A stretch of DNA of 64,000 bases from JAAZKV01 sp041659525. GTDB taxonomy: Archaea; Iainarchaeota; Iainarchaeia; Iainarchaeales; JAAZKV01. The translations under genes and the position numbers were made by a program. The notes beneath the pieces were generated by a model. The model was not told the DNA's origin. It made no database searches and saw nothing but the letters and a program-made list of their open reading frames with translations. Shown in pieces: positions 18,552 to 26,352 of this stretch (the stretch's first letter is position 1; each line of letters begins with the position of its first letter). The stretch spans positions 744,001 to 808,000 of the forward strand of contig JBAZYC010000001.1 of assembly GCA_041659525.1 (NCBI GenBank), in the 5' to 3' direction.

Positions 18552-19622
18552 ATGGTTCTTAAGGAATCTTGCCCTAACTTATTTAGTACTGGTGTTGATT
18601 GGCAGCTTTATTTATCGCGTCCGTTTTCTATTTTCGAATCTTCTTTGTGGCATTCTTGGTTTTCTTCTGAAGAATTACTTTCTGTTTTAGGGGTTGTTTC
18701 TCCTAAAGGATTGTACATTGAATATCCTAAAGAAATTAGTAACAATTACCGTGATTCAACTGAGTTAAAAAATTTTTCTGATTCTTTTGAATTAATTCCA
18801 AAAACAAATCGAGAAAAATCATTGGCTCTTCTAAAAAAAGGACTTGAGTTAAATAATAAAACAATTGAATTAATAAAAAGTAATTCGCTTTCGCTTGAAG
18901 AGGCAGTGAATCATTTAACTCTTCTTGCAGTTCATTCTACTATAGCTCCTTTTTTTATTAGAAATGGATTAGAAAAGCATAATTTAATTGATGAAGAAAT
19001 TGCCACTCTTGCAGATGAACTTAGAAAAAAATCATTTTATCCTGATTATTTAGAGAAAGTAATTTTTCCTATTGCTCAAAAAAGAATTGAGTCATTAGGG
19101 TTTGAAAAAGATTGTTTGCCTTTCATTACTTACAAGGATTTGATTAAAGGAAATACAAGTACTGTTTTATTGAATAAGGAAAAATCAAAGCAAGGATTGC
19201 TTTTTGTTTATGATTGTAATACTAGCGATGAAAATGTTACTTTTGTTGAAGATACTAGTCCAATAATAAAATCACTTAACAAAGATTTTGTTGAAAGTAA
19301 AATTGGGGGCTGTACTGCCTATAGTGGAAAAGTTATTGGTAAAGTTCATTTAGTTTTTACAAATAACCCTAAAGGAATTATTTTTGATCAGGGGGATATT
19401 TTAGTTGCTATTCACACAAGTCCTAGATTGAGTCCTCTTTTTGATAAAGCTGGGGCGATTGTTACTGATGAAGGTGGAATTGCTTGTCACGCAGCAATTA
19501 TTAGTAGAGAAATGCATATTCCTTGTATTGTTGGAACAAAGAATGCAACAAAAATTTTGCATGATGGAGATTTAGTAGAAGTTGACGCAAGTAAAGGGAC
19601 TGTAAAAATCTTAACTAAATAA
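18552..19622 (+). CDS. Single-module phosphohistidine-domain protein (short spacer)
   Basis: 356 aa, ATG at 18552, 7 bp after the previous stop. A spacer of ~255 aa without the DERK motif is followed by a PHis swivel domain (~257-356) with His313 in IACHAAIISRE and ending DGDLVEVDASKGTVKIL. It is the last of the four-gene set. No ATP-grasp and no TIM barrel. The short spacer is closest in type to spacer B of the giant protein. A convergent histidine phosphatase gene follows. Confidence 0.83.
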   Translation: MVLKESCPNLFSTGVDWQLYLSRPFSIFESSLWHSWFSSEELLSVLGVVSPKGLYIEYPKEISNNYRDSTELKNFSDSFELIPKTNREKSLALLKKGLELNNKTIELIKSNSLSLEEAVNHLTLLAVHSTIAPFFIRNGLEKHNLIDEEIATLADELRKKSFYPDYLEKVIFPIAQKRIESLGFEKDCLPFITYKDLIKGNTSTVLLNKEKSKQGLLFVYDCNTSDENVTFVEDTSPIIKSLNKDFVESKIGGCTAYSGKVIGKVHLVFTNNPKGIIFDQGDILVAIHTSPRLSPLFDKAGAIVTDEGGIACHAAIISREMHIPCIVGTKNATKILHDGDLVEVDASKGTVKILTK

Positions 19623-19678
19623 TAAATTTATAAAGAATAAAATTAATTTACTTCAAAAAATTGACTTAACTCAAAAGT

Positions 19679-20290
19679 TTATTTAAGTCCAGCTTCTATT
19701 GAATCAACATCGTCTGCGGAGATTATTTCAAATCCTTCGCCATCGTATTCTAGTTCAAATAGTGCGCAGTCTTTGATTCCACTTACTTCAAATCCAATTA
19801 TTTCTCTAAAAATAGCAGTTATTGGTCCGCCGTGAGTCAAAAATGCAATTGAATCAGTTTCTGCTTCACTTTCTTCTTCAATTATTTCATTAAATGCAGC
19901 TAACACTCTTTCACAAAATTCAAAGTACCCTTCAGAATCTTTTACATGGTGGTAGGGAGCGTTTTCTTCAAGATCCATTACTTCATCTTCATATTCTTCT
20001 TTTGCTTCCTCTTTTTTCATTCCGCTTAGTATTCCATAATTATTTCTTTCGCGTAAATCAGGAACTGAAATTAAAGTGGGTTGTATTTCTTTTCCAATAA
20101 TTGCAGCAGTTTCAACCGCTCTTTTTTTTGGGCTAACAAATAGTTTAGTTATTTCGCTTTCGCTTAATCTTTTAGCAAGTTCTGCTGCTTGTTTTTTTCC
20201 TTTTGGAGTAAGAGAATCATCATATTCTCCGCCGTAGCGTTTCTCAATATCTGAAGTACTTTCGCCGTGTCTTAAAAGAAAAACTCGCAT
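19679..20290 (-). CDS. Histidine phosphatase family protein (phosphoglycerate mutase-like)
   Basis: 203 aa from the ATG at 20290, which has GTGAG a few bases upstream; an in-frame TTG/ATG extension to 20317 is possible but lacks support. The fold is plain: LLRHGEST with the phospho-acceptor His at residue 7, SPKKRAVETA with the second Arg, a Glu in the middle helix region, and the second catalytic His in LTHGGP. These enzymes use a phosphohistidine intermediate to remove or move phosphates. The substrate cannot be read from sequence (sugar phosphate, nucleotide or protein). Notably it sits convergent to the phosphohistidine-domain cluster, which may be coincidence. Confidence 0.88.
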   Translation of the reverse strand: MRVFLLRHGESTSDIEKRYGGEYDDSLTPKGKKQAAELAKRLSESEITKLFVSPKKRAVETAAIIGKEIQPTLISVPDLRERNNYGILSGMKKEEAKEEYEDEVMDLEENAPYHHVKDSEGYFEFCERVLAAFNEIIEEESEAETDSIAFLTHGGPITAIFREIIGFEVSGIKDCALFELEYDGEGFEIISADDVDSIEAGLK

Positions 20291-20420
20291 ATTCTCACAA
20301 AGAAAAAATAATTCCAAGACTTTATAATTGTTTTTAGAGCGACTTAATTTTTAGCCAAACTCACCCTATTAACCTTTAAAATCCCTTTCCTTATTAGTTT
20401 CTTTAGTAGATGTGGTAAAA

Positions 20421-21875
20421 ATGGCTGATCAACTTAAACTCCCTGATTACAAGAACCAACCTAGTGAGTGGTACACTGAAATAGTTAAGGAAGCCCAATT
20501 AGCGGATATTCGTTACGGGGTTAAGGGTTGCTTGGTTTTCCAACCTTGGTCTGTTGAGGCAATGGAAAAAATGTATGATTATTTAGAAAAAGATTTGAAG
20601 AAAAGAGGACACACTAATTACTGGTATCCTACTTTGATTCCCGAATCTTATTTTTACAAAGAAGCTGAGCACATAGAAGGTTTTTCTCCTGAAGTATTTT
20701 GGGTAGAAAAAGGTGGGACAGAGAAGTTAGAAGAAAAATTAGCATTAAGACCAACAAGTGAAACTGCTTTTTACACAATGTTTGCGCTTTGGATTCGCTC
20801 TTACAAAGATTTGCCTTTCAAAACTTATCAAAGAGCAAATGTGTTTAGATACGAATCAAAAGCAACTAGACCTTTTTTAAGAAGCAGAGAATTTTTTTGG
20901 ATAGAGACTCACTGTGCTTTTGCTACGCAAGAAGAAGCTTTCCAAAATGTTTTAGATGACATGGAGACTACTAAGAGAGTAGTATTTGGAATTTTTGGAG
21001 TACCAACTATTGTATTTGAGAGACCTGCTTGGGACAAATTTGCAGGAGCTAGTAGAACTTTTGGAGCAGATGCTTTTACTCCAAGTGGAAGAGTAGTTCA
21101 ACAACCAAGTACTCACATGATTAATCAGCACTTTACTCAATCATTCGGCGTAAAATTTGCGGATAAGGATGAAAAAGAAAAAACTCCTTACACTACTTGT
21201 TATGGTCCCGCTATTTCAAGAATATTTGCATCAGTTGTACTAACTCACGGAGATAATAAAGGACTAAAATTCCCTTTCGAAATTGCTCCTAAACAAGTAG
21301 TAATTATTCCAATCATGGCAGAGAAAGAACCCAAAGTTTTAGAAAAAGCAAAAGAACTCGCAGATATTTTAGATGGAGCTGGGTTCAGAGTAGAAATAGA
21401 TGCAACTGAAAAGAGACCTGGTGAAAAATATTATTTTTGGGAAATGAAAGGGGTTCCTCTTAGAATAGAACTTGGTCCAAGAGATTTAGCTGAAAGCAAA
21501 TTCATGTTATTTAGAAGAGATACTGCTGAAAAAGTTAGTGTTCTTGAGAAAGATATGCTTTCAGAAGTTTACAAACAAGGAAAAAGTCTTAGTGAGAACT
21601 TAAGAGAAAATGCGTTAAAGAATTTTGAAGGACTAATTAAAGATGTTAGTACTATTGAAGAGGTAAAAGGAATTGTTGGTAAAGGAATTGCGAGGGCAAA
21701 CTTTTGTTCAGTTGAAAAAGATGGAGAGGCTTGTGCTGAAGTAATTGAAAAAGAAACTGGCGGAAAGATACGCGGAACAAGAATTGATGTTAAGGACGAA
21801 TTAATTGGCGAAGGTAATTGCATTGCCTGCGGAAAGAAAGCAACAAAAGTAGTTTACATTGCAAAAGATTACTAA
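20421..21875 (+). CDS. proS: Prolyl-tRNA synthetase (archaeal/eukaryotic type)
   Basis: 484 aa class II synthetase charging tRNA-Pro. The class II core has TRPFLRSREFFWIETHCAF and the motif 3 region ISRIFASVVLTHGDN, then the anticodon-binding domain (~285-385, VVIIPIM) and the archaeal/eukaryotic C-terminal domain with a Cys-containing end (GNCIACGKKATKVVYIAKDY), where the last residue is Tyr as in this type. I use the ATG at 20421 with GTGGT upstream; GTG at 20412 would add three residues. The bacterial editing insertion (INS) is absent. It has its own promoter region downstream of the divergent phosphatase. Confidence 0.96.
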   Translation: MADQLKLPDYKNQPSEWYTEIVKEAQLADIRYGVKGCLVFQPWSVEAMEKMYDYLEKDLKKRGHTNYWYPTLIPESYFYKEAEHIEGFSPEVFWVEKGGTEKLEEKLALRPTSETAFYTMFALWIRSYKDLPFKTYQRANVFRYESKATRPFLRSREFFWIETHCAFATQEEAFQNVLDDMETTKRVVFGIFGVPTIVFERPAWDKFAGASRTFGADAFTPSGRVVQQPSTHMINQHFTQSFGVKFADKDEKEKTPYTTCYGPAISRIFASVVLTHGDNKGLKFPFEIAPKQVVIIPIMAEKEPKVLEKAKELADILDGAGFRVEIDATEKRPGEKYYFWEMKGVPLRIELGPRDLAESKFMLFRRDTAEKVSVLEKDMLSEVYKQGKSLSENLRENALKNFEGLIKDVSTIEEVKGIVGKGIARANFCSVEKDGEACAEVIEKETGGKIRGTRIDVKDELIGEGNCIACGKKATKVVYIAKDY

Positions 21876-21919
21876 TTTTGTCTTGTATTTTTCTATTAAT
21901 TTTAAGGTTTCTAAAAAAA

Positions 21920-22357
21920 TTATACTTTTATTGCCCATATTTCTACTTCGCTTTCATCAATTATTTTGTCATGCATTTTTTCAAAATTAAATCCTACATC
22001 ATCGTATAAGTGTTTTGCCCCCAAATTATCTTTTTTAACTAATAGAAAAAGTCGTTGAACTTTTTTGTGTTTGCATTCGTTTATGCATTGTTCAACTAGG
22101 GCAGTTCCTATTTTTTGGTCTCTCCAACCATCATCTACAAAAACTGCATTGAGTCTTGCTTCTTTTTTGTCAGGGAAGAATTCCAGTTCAGCAAATCCTG
22201 TTAAAATATTTTTTTGCTTTGAAACAAGAACTAAGTGTTTTGAATCATTAATTCTTTCAATGATTTTATCAGGGGTAAAAGTAGTGTAAGGGAACTCTTG
22301 TTTTATCATTTCATCTAGCCATTCTGCTTCACTAGCTTTTGCTTTTTCTATTTCCAA
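21920..22357 (-). CDS. GNAT family N-acetyltransferase
   Basis: 145 aa. GNAT fold shown by the acetyl-CoA motif RDQKIGTALVEQCI (R/Q-x-x-G-x-A) after strand LNAVFVDDGW, then KKVQRLFLLVKKDNLGAKHLYDDVGF, the typical motif B with N, A, LY and GF. The substrate is unknown. The frame can start at GTG 22366, right after the stop of the PIN gene, but GGTGA there fits a ribosome binding site for the TTG at 22357, so I prefer the latter. Last gene of a three-gene unit with the PIN-like protein and its helical partner. Confidence 0.85.
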   Translation of the reverse strand: MEIEKAKASEAEWLDEMIKQEFPYTTFTPDKIIERINDSKHLVLVSKQKNILTGFAELEFFPDKKEARLNAVFVDDGWRDQKIGTALVEQCINECKHKKVQRLFLLVKKDNLGAKHLYDDVGFNFEKMHDKIIDESEVEIWAIKV

Positions 22358-22366
22358 AAAGTTCAC

Positions 22367-23065
22367 CTATTGTTGTTCTTTGAAATCCTTGTTATTTAGG
22401 TATTCGTTTATTTCTTTTTCACTCACTGCGCACCCGCCGAATTTTGCTGCCCAAAGAGCTGCTTCAATTTCCAATTTTCCGTGTGCAAGTTCATGGTCAA
22501 ACAAGCCTTGTTCGTAAGCGAATGCGATTAAATCAACGCTTCTAAACATTAAAAGATTAGGAAACATATTTCTAATCGAATCTAGGTTTTGTTGATTCAC
22601 TTTTATTTCTTCTTCTTGTTTTCTTTCAAGTGTTTGTTTTAACCTTGAAGGATTTTCTATTAAAGATCTTGTTGTTCTTTCATCAATGAATAATGCTTTT
22701 GCCCCATAAATTTTTGCAATAGCAAGTGCTTCAGCTTCCCCTGCTTGGATTATTTTTAATGGCCCATCTTTAGTAAAGAAAATATTATTTGATAATGTAA
22801 GTATTTTTTGCATAGTGTTTGTTATTTCGCTTGTAACAGGGATTACTTTCACAGTTTGTTCGCTTAGAGCGTATTTTATTCTTGCAGCATTTAGTGCAAA
22901 TCTTTTATTAGTAATTGGTTTCCAAACACTTTCTTGTGCAACGGTACTTGAAATTAATAATTCAACTTTATTTGTTCTTACAAATGACTTGAACACGTTC
23001 ATTAGGCATGTCCCTGAGAGGGTAATCATTGTTCCTGTGTCAATTACTGCTTTCATTTTCATCAT
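22367..23065 (-). CDS. PIN-domain-like nuclease
   Basis: 232 aa. The N-terminal strand VIDTGTMITLS carries the first PIN Asp, followed by a middle GEAEALAIAK with acidic residues and LFIDERTTR with a further Asp, the order seen in PIN (VapC/DUF3368-like) metal-dependent ribonucleases. The C-terminal ~90 residues are helical and charged and not part of a minimal PIN domain. It is preceded, 40-50 bp upstream, by a helical 184-aa protein and followed directly by a GNAT gene. Such a pairing is what one would see for a toxin/antitoxin or a guided RNase, but neither is shown. The start could be the second in-frame ATG. Confidence 0.72.
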   Translation of the reverse strand: MMKMKAVIDTGTMITLSGTCLMNVFKSFVRTNKVELLISSTVAQESVWKPITNKRFALNAARIKYALSEQTVKVIPVTSEITNTMQKILTLSNNIFFTKDGPLKIIQAGEAEALAIAKIYGAKALFIDERTTRSLIENPSRLKQTLERKQEEEIKVNQQNLDSIRNMFPNLLMFRSVDLIAFAYEQGLFDHELAHGKLEIEAALWAAKFGGCAVSEKEINEYLNNKDFKEQQ

Positions 23066-23107
23066 CTCTAAATTTAATTTTTTTCAATTTTTGTTATTTT
23101 CTTCAAT

Positions 23108-23662
23108 TTACTTTGCCTCAATAATAGTTTTTAGTTCTTTTATTCTTTGCACAATGTTTTTCGCTTCTGGTTCTTCATCGTGCATTGTAGTAAATCCAAT
23201 GTAGGATTGAACTTCTTTAACATCAGCGCCAGTAAGTTCTGCTGATTGAGCAATACTTAATCCGTAGGAGTAAGCAAGTGAAGCTTCTTTCACTTTTGCT
23301 TTTTCATAAATGTTTTGAGCATAATTTCCTATTTCGTTATCAATCCCTCTGATGCTTAATATTATTGATTTTAGTGAACTAAAAAATTGTTTTTCATTTT
23401 CGTTTAGCGCGGCTTCTCTTGCGGTTGATAAGTTTTCTGAAATTATTTGTTTTACTTTTATCCACTGTGAGCTTTGTACAAAGTGGGGTTTTGTTTCTAT
23501 TTTGTGTAATGAATAAGCAATTACCCCCAGTTCTGCTTTAGCATAATCATTTTGCATTGCAGCTTCTCTAATTAATCTGCTACTTAGTCCACGTAAATCA
23601 AGCACGTTTTTTTGCTCAAAGAGTCTTAGTACTTCTTCAATATCGTAGCTTAGTGGTTTCAT
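23108..23662 (-). CDS. Helical protein upstream of the PIN nuclease, function unknown
   Basis: 184 aa, almost entirely helical. Start at ATG 23662. The C-terminal third (SLAYSYGLSIAQSAELTGADVKEVQSYIG) looks like a helix-turn-helix, so DNA binding or partner binding is plausible. An A/T element (ATTAAATAG on the minus strand) ~25 nt upstream of the ATG suggests a leaderless mRNA. It is the first gene of the unit with the PIN-like protein and GNAT. Candidate antitoxin or RNA/DNA-binding partner of the PIN protein by context only. Confidence 0.62.
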   Translation of the reverse strand: MKPLSYDIEEVLRLFEQKNVLDLRGLSSRLIREAAMQNDYAKAELGVIAYSLHKIETKPHFVQSSQWIKVKQIISENLSTAREAALNENEKQFFSSLKSIILSIRGIDNEIGNYAQNIYEKAKVKEASLAYSYGLSIAQSAELTGADVKEVQSYIGFTTMHDEEPEAKNIVQRIKELKTIIEAK

Positions 23663-23797
23663 CAAAAAACAATTGTTTTTCTTCTATTTAATGGTTGCGC
23701 GGAAGAGGGTGAGGTATGTGGCTTTGGTAGGGGCAATTGGCTTTGAAAGATTGTTTTTTAAGCCAAAATACTAATGTTATTGTTATTGAGTGGTGTT

Positions 23798-24196
23798 ATG
23801 AAGGTTTTAGTTCCATTGCTTTCTGGTAAAGAATCAGATAAAGCGTTTGTTGAAACTTTTGCTTCTAAAGCAGATGAAATAATTCTTCTTCAAATAGTGG
23901 ATAAGGATTTTATGAACAAAACTGCTTTTGCTCTTGGAGAGTTGAGGCAATCAAAGGCCACTGTTGAAGAAATAAAGAAAATGGTTAATTCTAAAAAGAA
24001 AAAATTTACTGAAGTTACTGAGTGGGGTTCTACAATAAAAAAGATTTTGGGTATTGCGATTTTACAAAAAGTTGATAAGGTATATTTGGTTAATCAAAAA
24101 AATCAATTCTTTGGAGATATATTAAAAGAGTTAAAGAAAAACAAAGTTGTTTTTGAAGTAATTGATGTTTTGGAAAAAGAAGAGGAAAAGGAGTGA
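23798..24196 (+). CDS. USP-like small protein upstream of endA
   Basis: 132 aa from the ATG at 23798, which has GGTG just upstream (upstream in-frame codons to 23774 are unlikely to be used). The pattern MKVLVPLLSGKESDKAFVETFASKADEIILLQIV resembles the first beta-alpha-beta of the universal stress/HUP fold, and KVYLVNQKN a later strand. The Gly-rich nucleotide motif is not evident, so ATP binding is doubtful. Its stop overlaps the ribosome binding site of endA, so the two genes are translationally coupled. Confidence 0.6.
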   Translation: MKVLVPLLSGKESDKAFVETFASKADEIILLQIVDKDFMNKTAFALGELRQSKATVEEIKKMVNSKKKKFTEVTEWGSTIKKILGIAILQKVDKVYLVNQKNQFFGDILKELKKNKVVFEVIDVLEKEEEKE

Positions 24197-24201
24197 TTAA
24201 T

Positions 24202-24762
24202 ATGGCTGAAAATAAGATTGCGGGCAAAATTCAAAATAGCTCTGAGCACAATGTTGCGCTTCTTTTAGAAAACAAAGTTCTTGTAGAAGATTCTACTCTC
24301 AAAGGAACTCTTGTAGAAAAAGGTTTTGGAGAAAACAAGGGAAGAAATTTGATTCTTGATTTATTTGAAGCGCTTTACTTAATTCAAAAAGATAAACTCA
24401 CTTTGTTGGACAAAAAAGGGAAATCTGTTTCCTCAAAAAAATTACTTTCCTTAGGTCTAGAGGATGAAAAAAGTTTTTACTCAAAATTTGTTGTTTACTC
24501 TGATATTAAAGAAAAAGGTTATTGCATTAAAACCGGTTTAAAATTTGGTTTTGATTTTAGAGTTTACCCTAAAGGAAAAAAAATGGGTGAAGTCCATTCT
24601 CAATATGGAGTGCATGTTTCTCCTGAGAATGAAAAACTTTCAATGACTCAACTAAGCAGAATGACTCGCCTTGCAGGAAATATTCACATCAAAGCAATAA
24701 TTGCAGTGGTGGACAGAGAGGATGAAATTAATTATTATTCTTCTGATAGAATTCTTTTTTGA
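24202..24762 (+). CDS. endA: tRNA-splicing endonuclease
   Basis: 186 aa, the length of the homotetrameric archaeal type. It cuts bulge-helix-bulge introns out of pre-tRNA and pre-rRNA. The C-terminal catalytic domain shows all three active-site residues: Tyr122 in FRVYPKG, His132 in EVHSQYGVHV, and Lys164 in HIKAIIAVVD, and it ends with the YY-containing last strand. ATG at 24202 with GGAGTGAT upstream; GTG 24193 is part of that site. Coupled to the USP-like gene before it. No intron-containing tRNA is seen in this window. Confidence 0.95.
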   Translation: MAENKIAGKIQNSSEHNVALLLENKVLVEDSTLKGTLVEKGFGENKGRNLILDLFEALYLIQKDKLTLLDKKGKSVSSKKLLSLGLEDEKSFYSKFVVYSDIKEKGYCIKTGLKFGFDFRVYPKGKKMGEVHSQYGVHVSPENEKLSMTQLSRMTRLAGNIHIKAIIAVVDREDEINYYSSDRILF

Positions 24763-24895
24763 AGTCTATTATTGATTTTTTTTAAGGGACTAAATTTTTT
24801 TAAAAATTAGTTTTTTTAAAAATAATAAAAAGTGTTTTAGGAATTGGATTTTTTCCAATTCCAAAACTTAATAGAAACTCTTTTTCTTTAGTTCT

Positions 24896-25072
24896 TTAGA
24901 AGTCGCATGCTCTAACAGTTTTTCTTCCGTTTTCTTTTGCTCTTGCAGCTGCTTCTTTTACCATTTTAGCTACTTTTCCGCTCAAAGCGTCAACAACATC
25001 GCTTGCTGTGTTACAATCTTCTGCTTTGATTGCGTCCTTAATTTTTGATGCTACAACTAATACTTCAGCCAT
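24896..25072 (-). CDS. Short single-histone-fold protein (bacterial-dimer / Bd0055-like type)
   Basis: 58 aa from the ATG at 25072, preceded by GGGGGAGAT; the longer frame to 25120 would place that ribosome binding site inside the gene. The whole protein is one minimal histone fold: alpha1 VLVVASKIKDAIKAEDCN, a central helix ASDVVDALSGKVAKMVKEAA, then NGRKTVRACDF. The ending RKTV.A.D is the histone L2-alpha3 signature. The short alpha3 and length match the ~60-aa histones known from Bdellovibrio and many small-genome archaea rather than the 65-70-aa nucleosomal histones. Abundant DNA-binding protein by family. Confidence 0.88.
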   Translation of the reverse strand: MAEVLVVASKIKDAIKAEDCNTASDVVDALSGKVAKMVKEAAARAKENGRKTVRACDF

Positions 25073-25132
25073 AATTATCTCCCCCATGCCCCTTTGTTGA
25101 GGCACTTTTCTGAAAAACAATAACCCTAAAGA

Positions 25133-25141
25133 GTATTTAAA
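25133..25141 (-). promoter_or_regulatory. TATA box of the histone gene with adjacent palindrome
   Basis: TTTAAATAC on the minus strand, about 60 nt upstream of the histone ATG, giving a ~30 nt leader that contains the GGGGGAGAT site. Directly upstream lies the inverted repeat CCAAAT-6-ATTTGG (25142-25159), placed where a BRE-proximal regulator would bind. Confidence 0.6.
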
Positions 25142-25229
25142 CCAAATGGTTCAATTTGGCATTTTAGGCAAGTGTGGGTCACTTTTTCTTTTAGTGGCTT
25201 TGTTAAAAGCTTTTTTACTCTTTAATTAC

Positions 25230-25287
25230 TTGTCTGTGATGAAGCTAATGTTCTGATTTGTGATGAACGATGGGCGAACTGAGACAA
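25230..25287 (+). ncRNA. C/D-box guide sRNA
   Basis: All parts of an archaeal C/D sRNA are present in order. Box C GTGATGA 25236-25242, a 10-nt D' guide (25243-25252), box D' CTGA 25253-25256, a 3-nt TTT spacer, box C' GTGATGA 25260-25266, a 12-nt D guide (25267-25278) and box D CTGA 25279-25282. A 5-bp terminal stem pairs 25230-25234 with 25283-25287. Both kink-turns are canonical and the guide lengths are typical. Such RNAs direct 2'-O-methylation of rRNA or tRNA with fibrillarin, Nop5 and L7Ae. I could not assign the targets. It lies between the divergent histone and KaiC-like genes. Confidence 0.88.
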
Positions 25288-25334
25288 CTTTAAACTACAG
25301 CTTTGATAAGAGCGATTTTTAGTTTGGTGGTAGG

Positions 25335-25342
25335 TTTAAATA
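25335..25342 (+). promoter_or_regulatory. TATA box of the KaiC-like gene
   Basis: TTTAAATA in a G/A-rich BRE context, 43 nt upstream of the ATG at 25385, giving a leader of ~20 nt with GTGGT as ribosome binding site. Confidence 0.6.
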
Positions 25343-25384
25343 CTTTCAAAGAGTTTCTATCTATAATTCAATTTAGTGGTTCTA

Positions 25385-26266
25385 ATGCAAGAGGATGGTG
25401 TGTTTATTCCCTCAGAAAAGGCTTCTTCGCCTGGGTTTTCAATTAAAATGGATAACTTGGGTTCTACTCAAATAAAACCTGAAAAAGATTCTCTTACTGG
25501 GGAAAAAGAAGATGATTATTCTGTTCCTGAAAAAGAAATAGTGGTAGAAAGAGTTAATGATGGTTCCGATACTTCAAGAGTAAAAACTGGGATAGTTGGT
25601 TTTGATGAACTAATTGAAGGTGGATTTGAAAGAGAATCAATTGTGTTAACCGTTGGTTCTAGTGGGACTGGTAAAACAATTTTAAGTATGCAATTTCTTT
25701 ACAAAGGAATAGTAGATTATAACGAACCAGGAGTTTTCATTTCTTTTGAAGAAGAAAGAGATTCGCTCTTCAAGCATTCTTTGCAATTTGGTTGGGATTT
25801 TGAGAACTTAGAAAAAAATGATAAATTTAGATTACTAGTGTTTAAGCCTCACCAAGTTCCAAAAATTTTGGAAGAAGGGGGAGGACAAATCAGAGATGCT
25901 TTGGCTGAAGTTGGAGCAAAGAGAGTAGTTATTGATTCAATCACTGCTTATGGATTACTTTTTAGAGATGAGTATAAAAGAAGAGAAAAGATTTTAGAGT
26001 TTTTTAATTTACTTAGAAGATGGGGAGTAACTTCAATGATTGTTTGCGAGGATTCTCCAAAAGATGTTGAAGAACAAGAAGGAAGTATTGGATTTATTAG
26101 TGATGCAATTGTTTCTCTTTACTACGAGCATGATAAAGAAAAAGGAATTAGAATTCATTCACTTGAAGTGTTAAAGATGCGCGGAACAAAACACACAAAC
26201 AAAGTTTGCGCAATGAACTTTGAAAAAGATGGAATTACAGTCTACCCTGACGTAGAGGTATTCTGA
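25385..26266 (+). CDS. KaiC-like RecA-superfamily ATPase
   Basis: 293 aa. A ~65-residue acidic, probably disordered N-terminus is followed by one KaiC domain. It starts KTGIVGFDELIEGGFER and has Walker A GSSGTGKT (residues 91-98), the Glu pair of FISFEEERD, Walker B-like KRVVIDSITAYG and an arginine-rich C-terminal part (KMRGTKH). Single-domain KaiC ATPases in archaea act in signalling or assembly of surface structures; archaellum ArlH is one branch, but this protein has no other archaellum genes nearby. It sits at the edge of the type IV pilus island, so a regulatory or assembly role there is inferred. ATG 25385 is preferred over GTG 25376, which lies in the GTGGT site. Confidence 0.85.
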   Translation: MQEDGVFIPSEKASSPGFSIKMDNLGSTQIKPEKDSLTGEKEDDYSVPEKEIVVERVNDGSDTSRVKTGIVGFDELIEGGFERESIVLTVGSSGTGKTILSMQFLYKGIVDYNEPGVFISFEEERDSLFKHSLQFGWDFENLEKNDKFRLLVFKPHQVPKILEEGGGQIRDALAEVGAKRVVIDSITAYGLLFRDEYKRREKILEFFNLLRRWGVTSMIVCEDSPKDVEEQEGSIGFISDAIVSLYYEHDKEKGIRIHSLEVLKMRGTKHTNKVCAMNFEKDGITVYPDVEVF

Positions 26267-26301
26267 TTATCAGGGTCTACCCTGACGTAGAAGTGTTTTA
26301 G
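26241..26301 (+). repeat. Tandem echo of the 3' end of the KaiC-like gene
   Basis: The last codons and stop of the gene (GTCTACCCTGACGTAGAGG..., from 26241) recur just after the stop at 26275-26301 as GTCTACCCTGACGTAGAAG, ending in TAG. Both copies encode V-Y-P-D-V-E-V-F-stop, with two synonymous differences. The short joining sequence is 26267-26274. Looks like a small tandem duplication, with purifying change only. Confidence 0.85.
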
Positions 26302-26352
26302 AAAATTACTTAGCTAATCTTTATTCAGTTTTTTTATTTTTCTGATTTTTTT

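Larger units (their letters stand above)
25073..25384. other. Intergenic region between the histone and KaiC-like genes
   Basis: About 310 bp without a protein gene. It holds the histone leader, TATA and palindrome (25073-25159), a C/D-box sRNA (25230-25287), and the promoter of the KaiC-like gene (25335-25342). An A/T-rich element around 25200-25225 could be the sRNA promoter. Confidence 0.7.

Noticed and set aside
25385..26266. Archaellum protein ArlH
   Set aside because: Intact Walker A and a lone KaiC domain, and no other archaellum genes; family assignment stays at KaiC-like.
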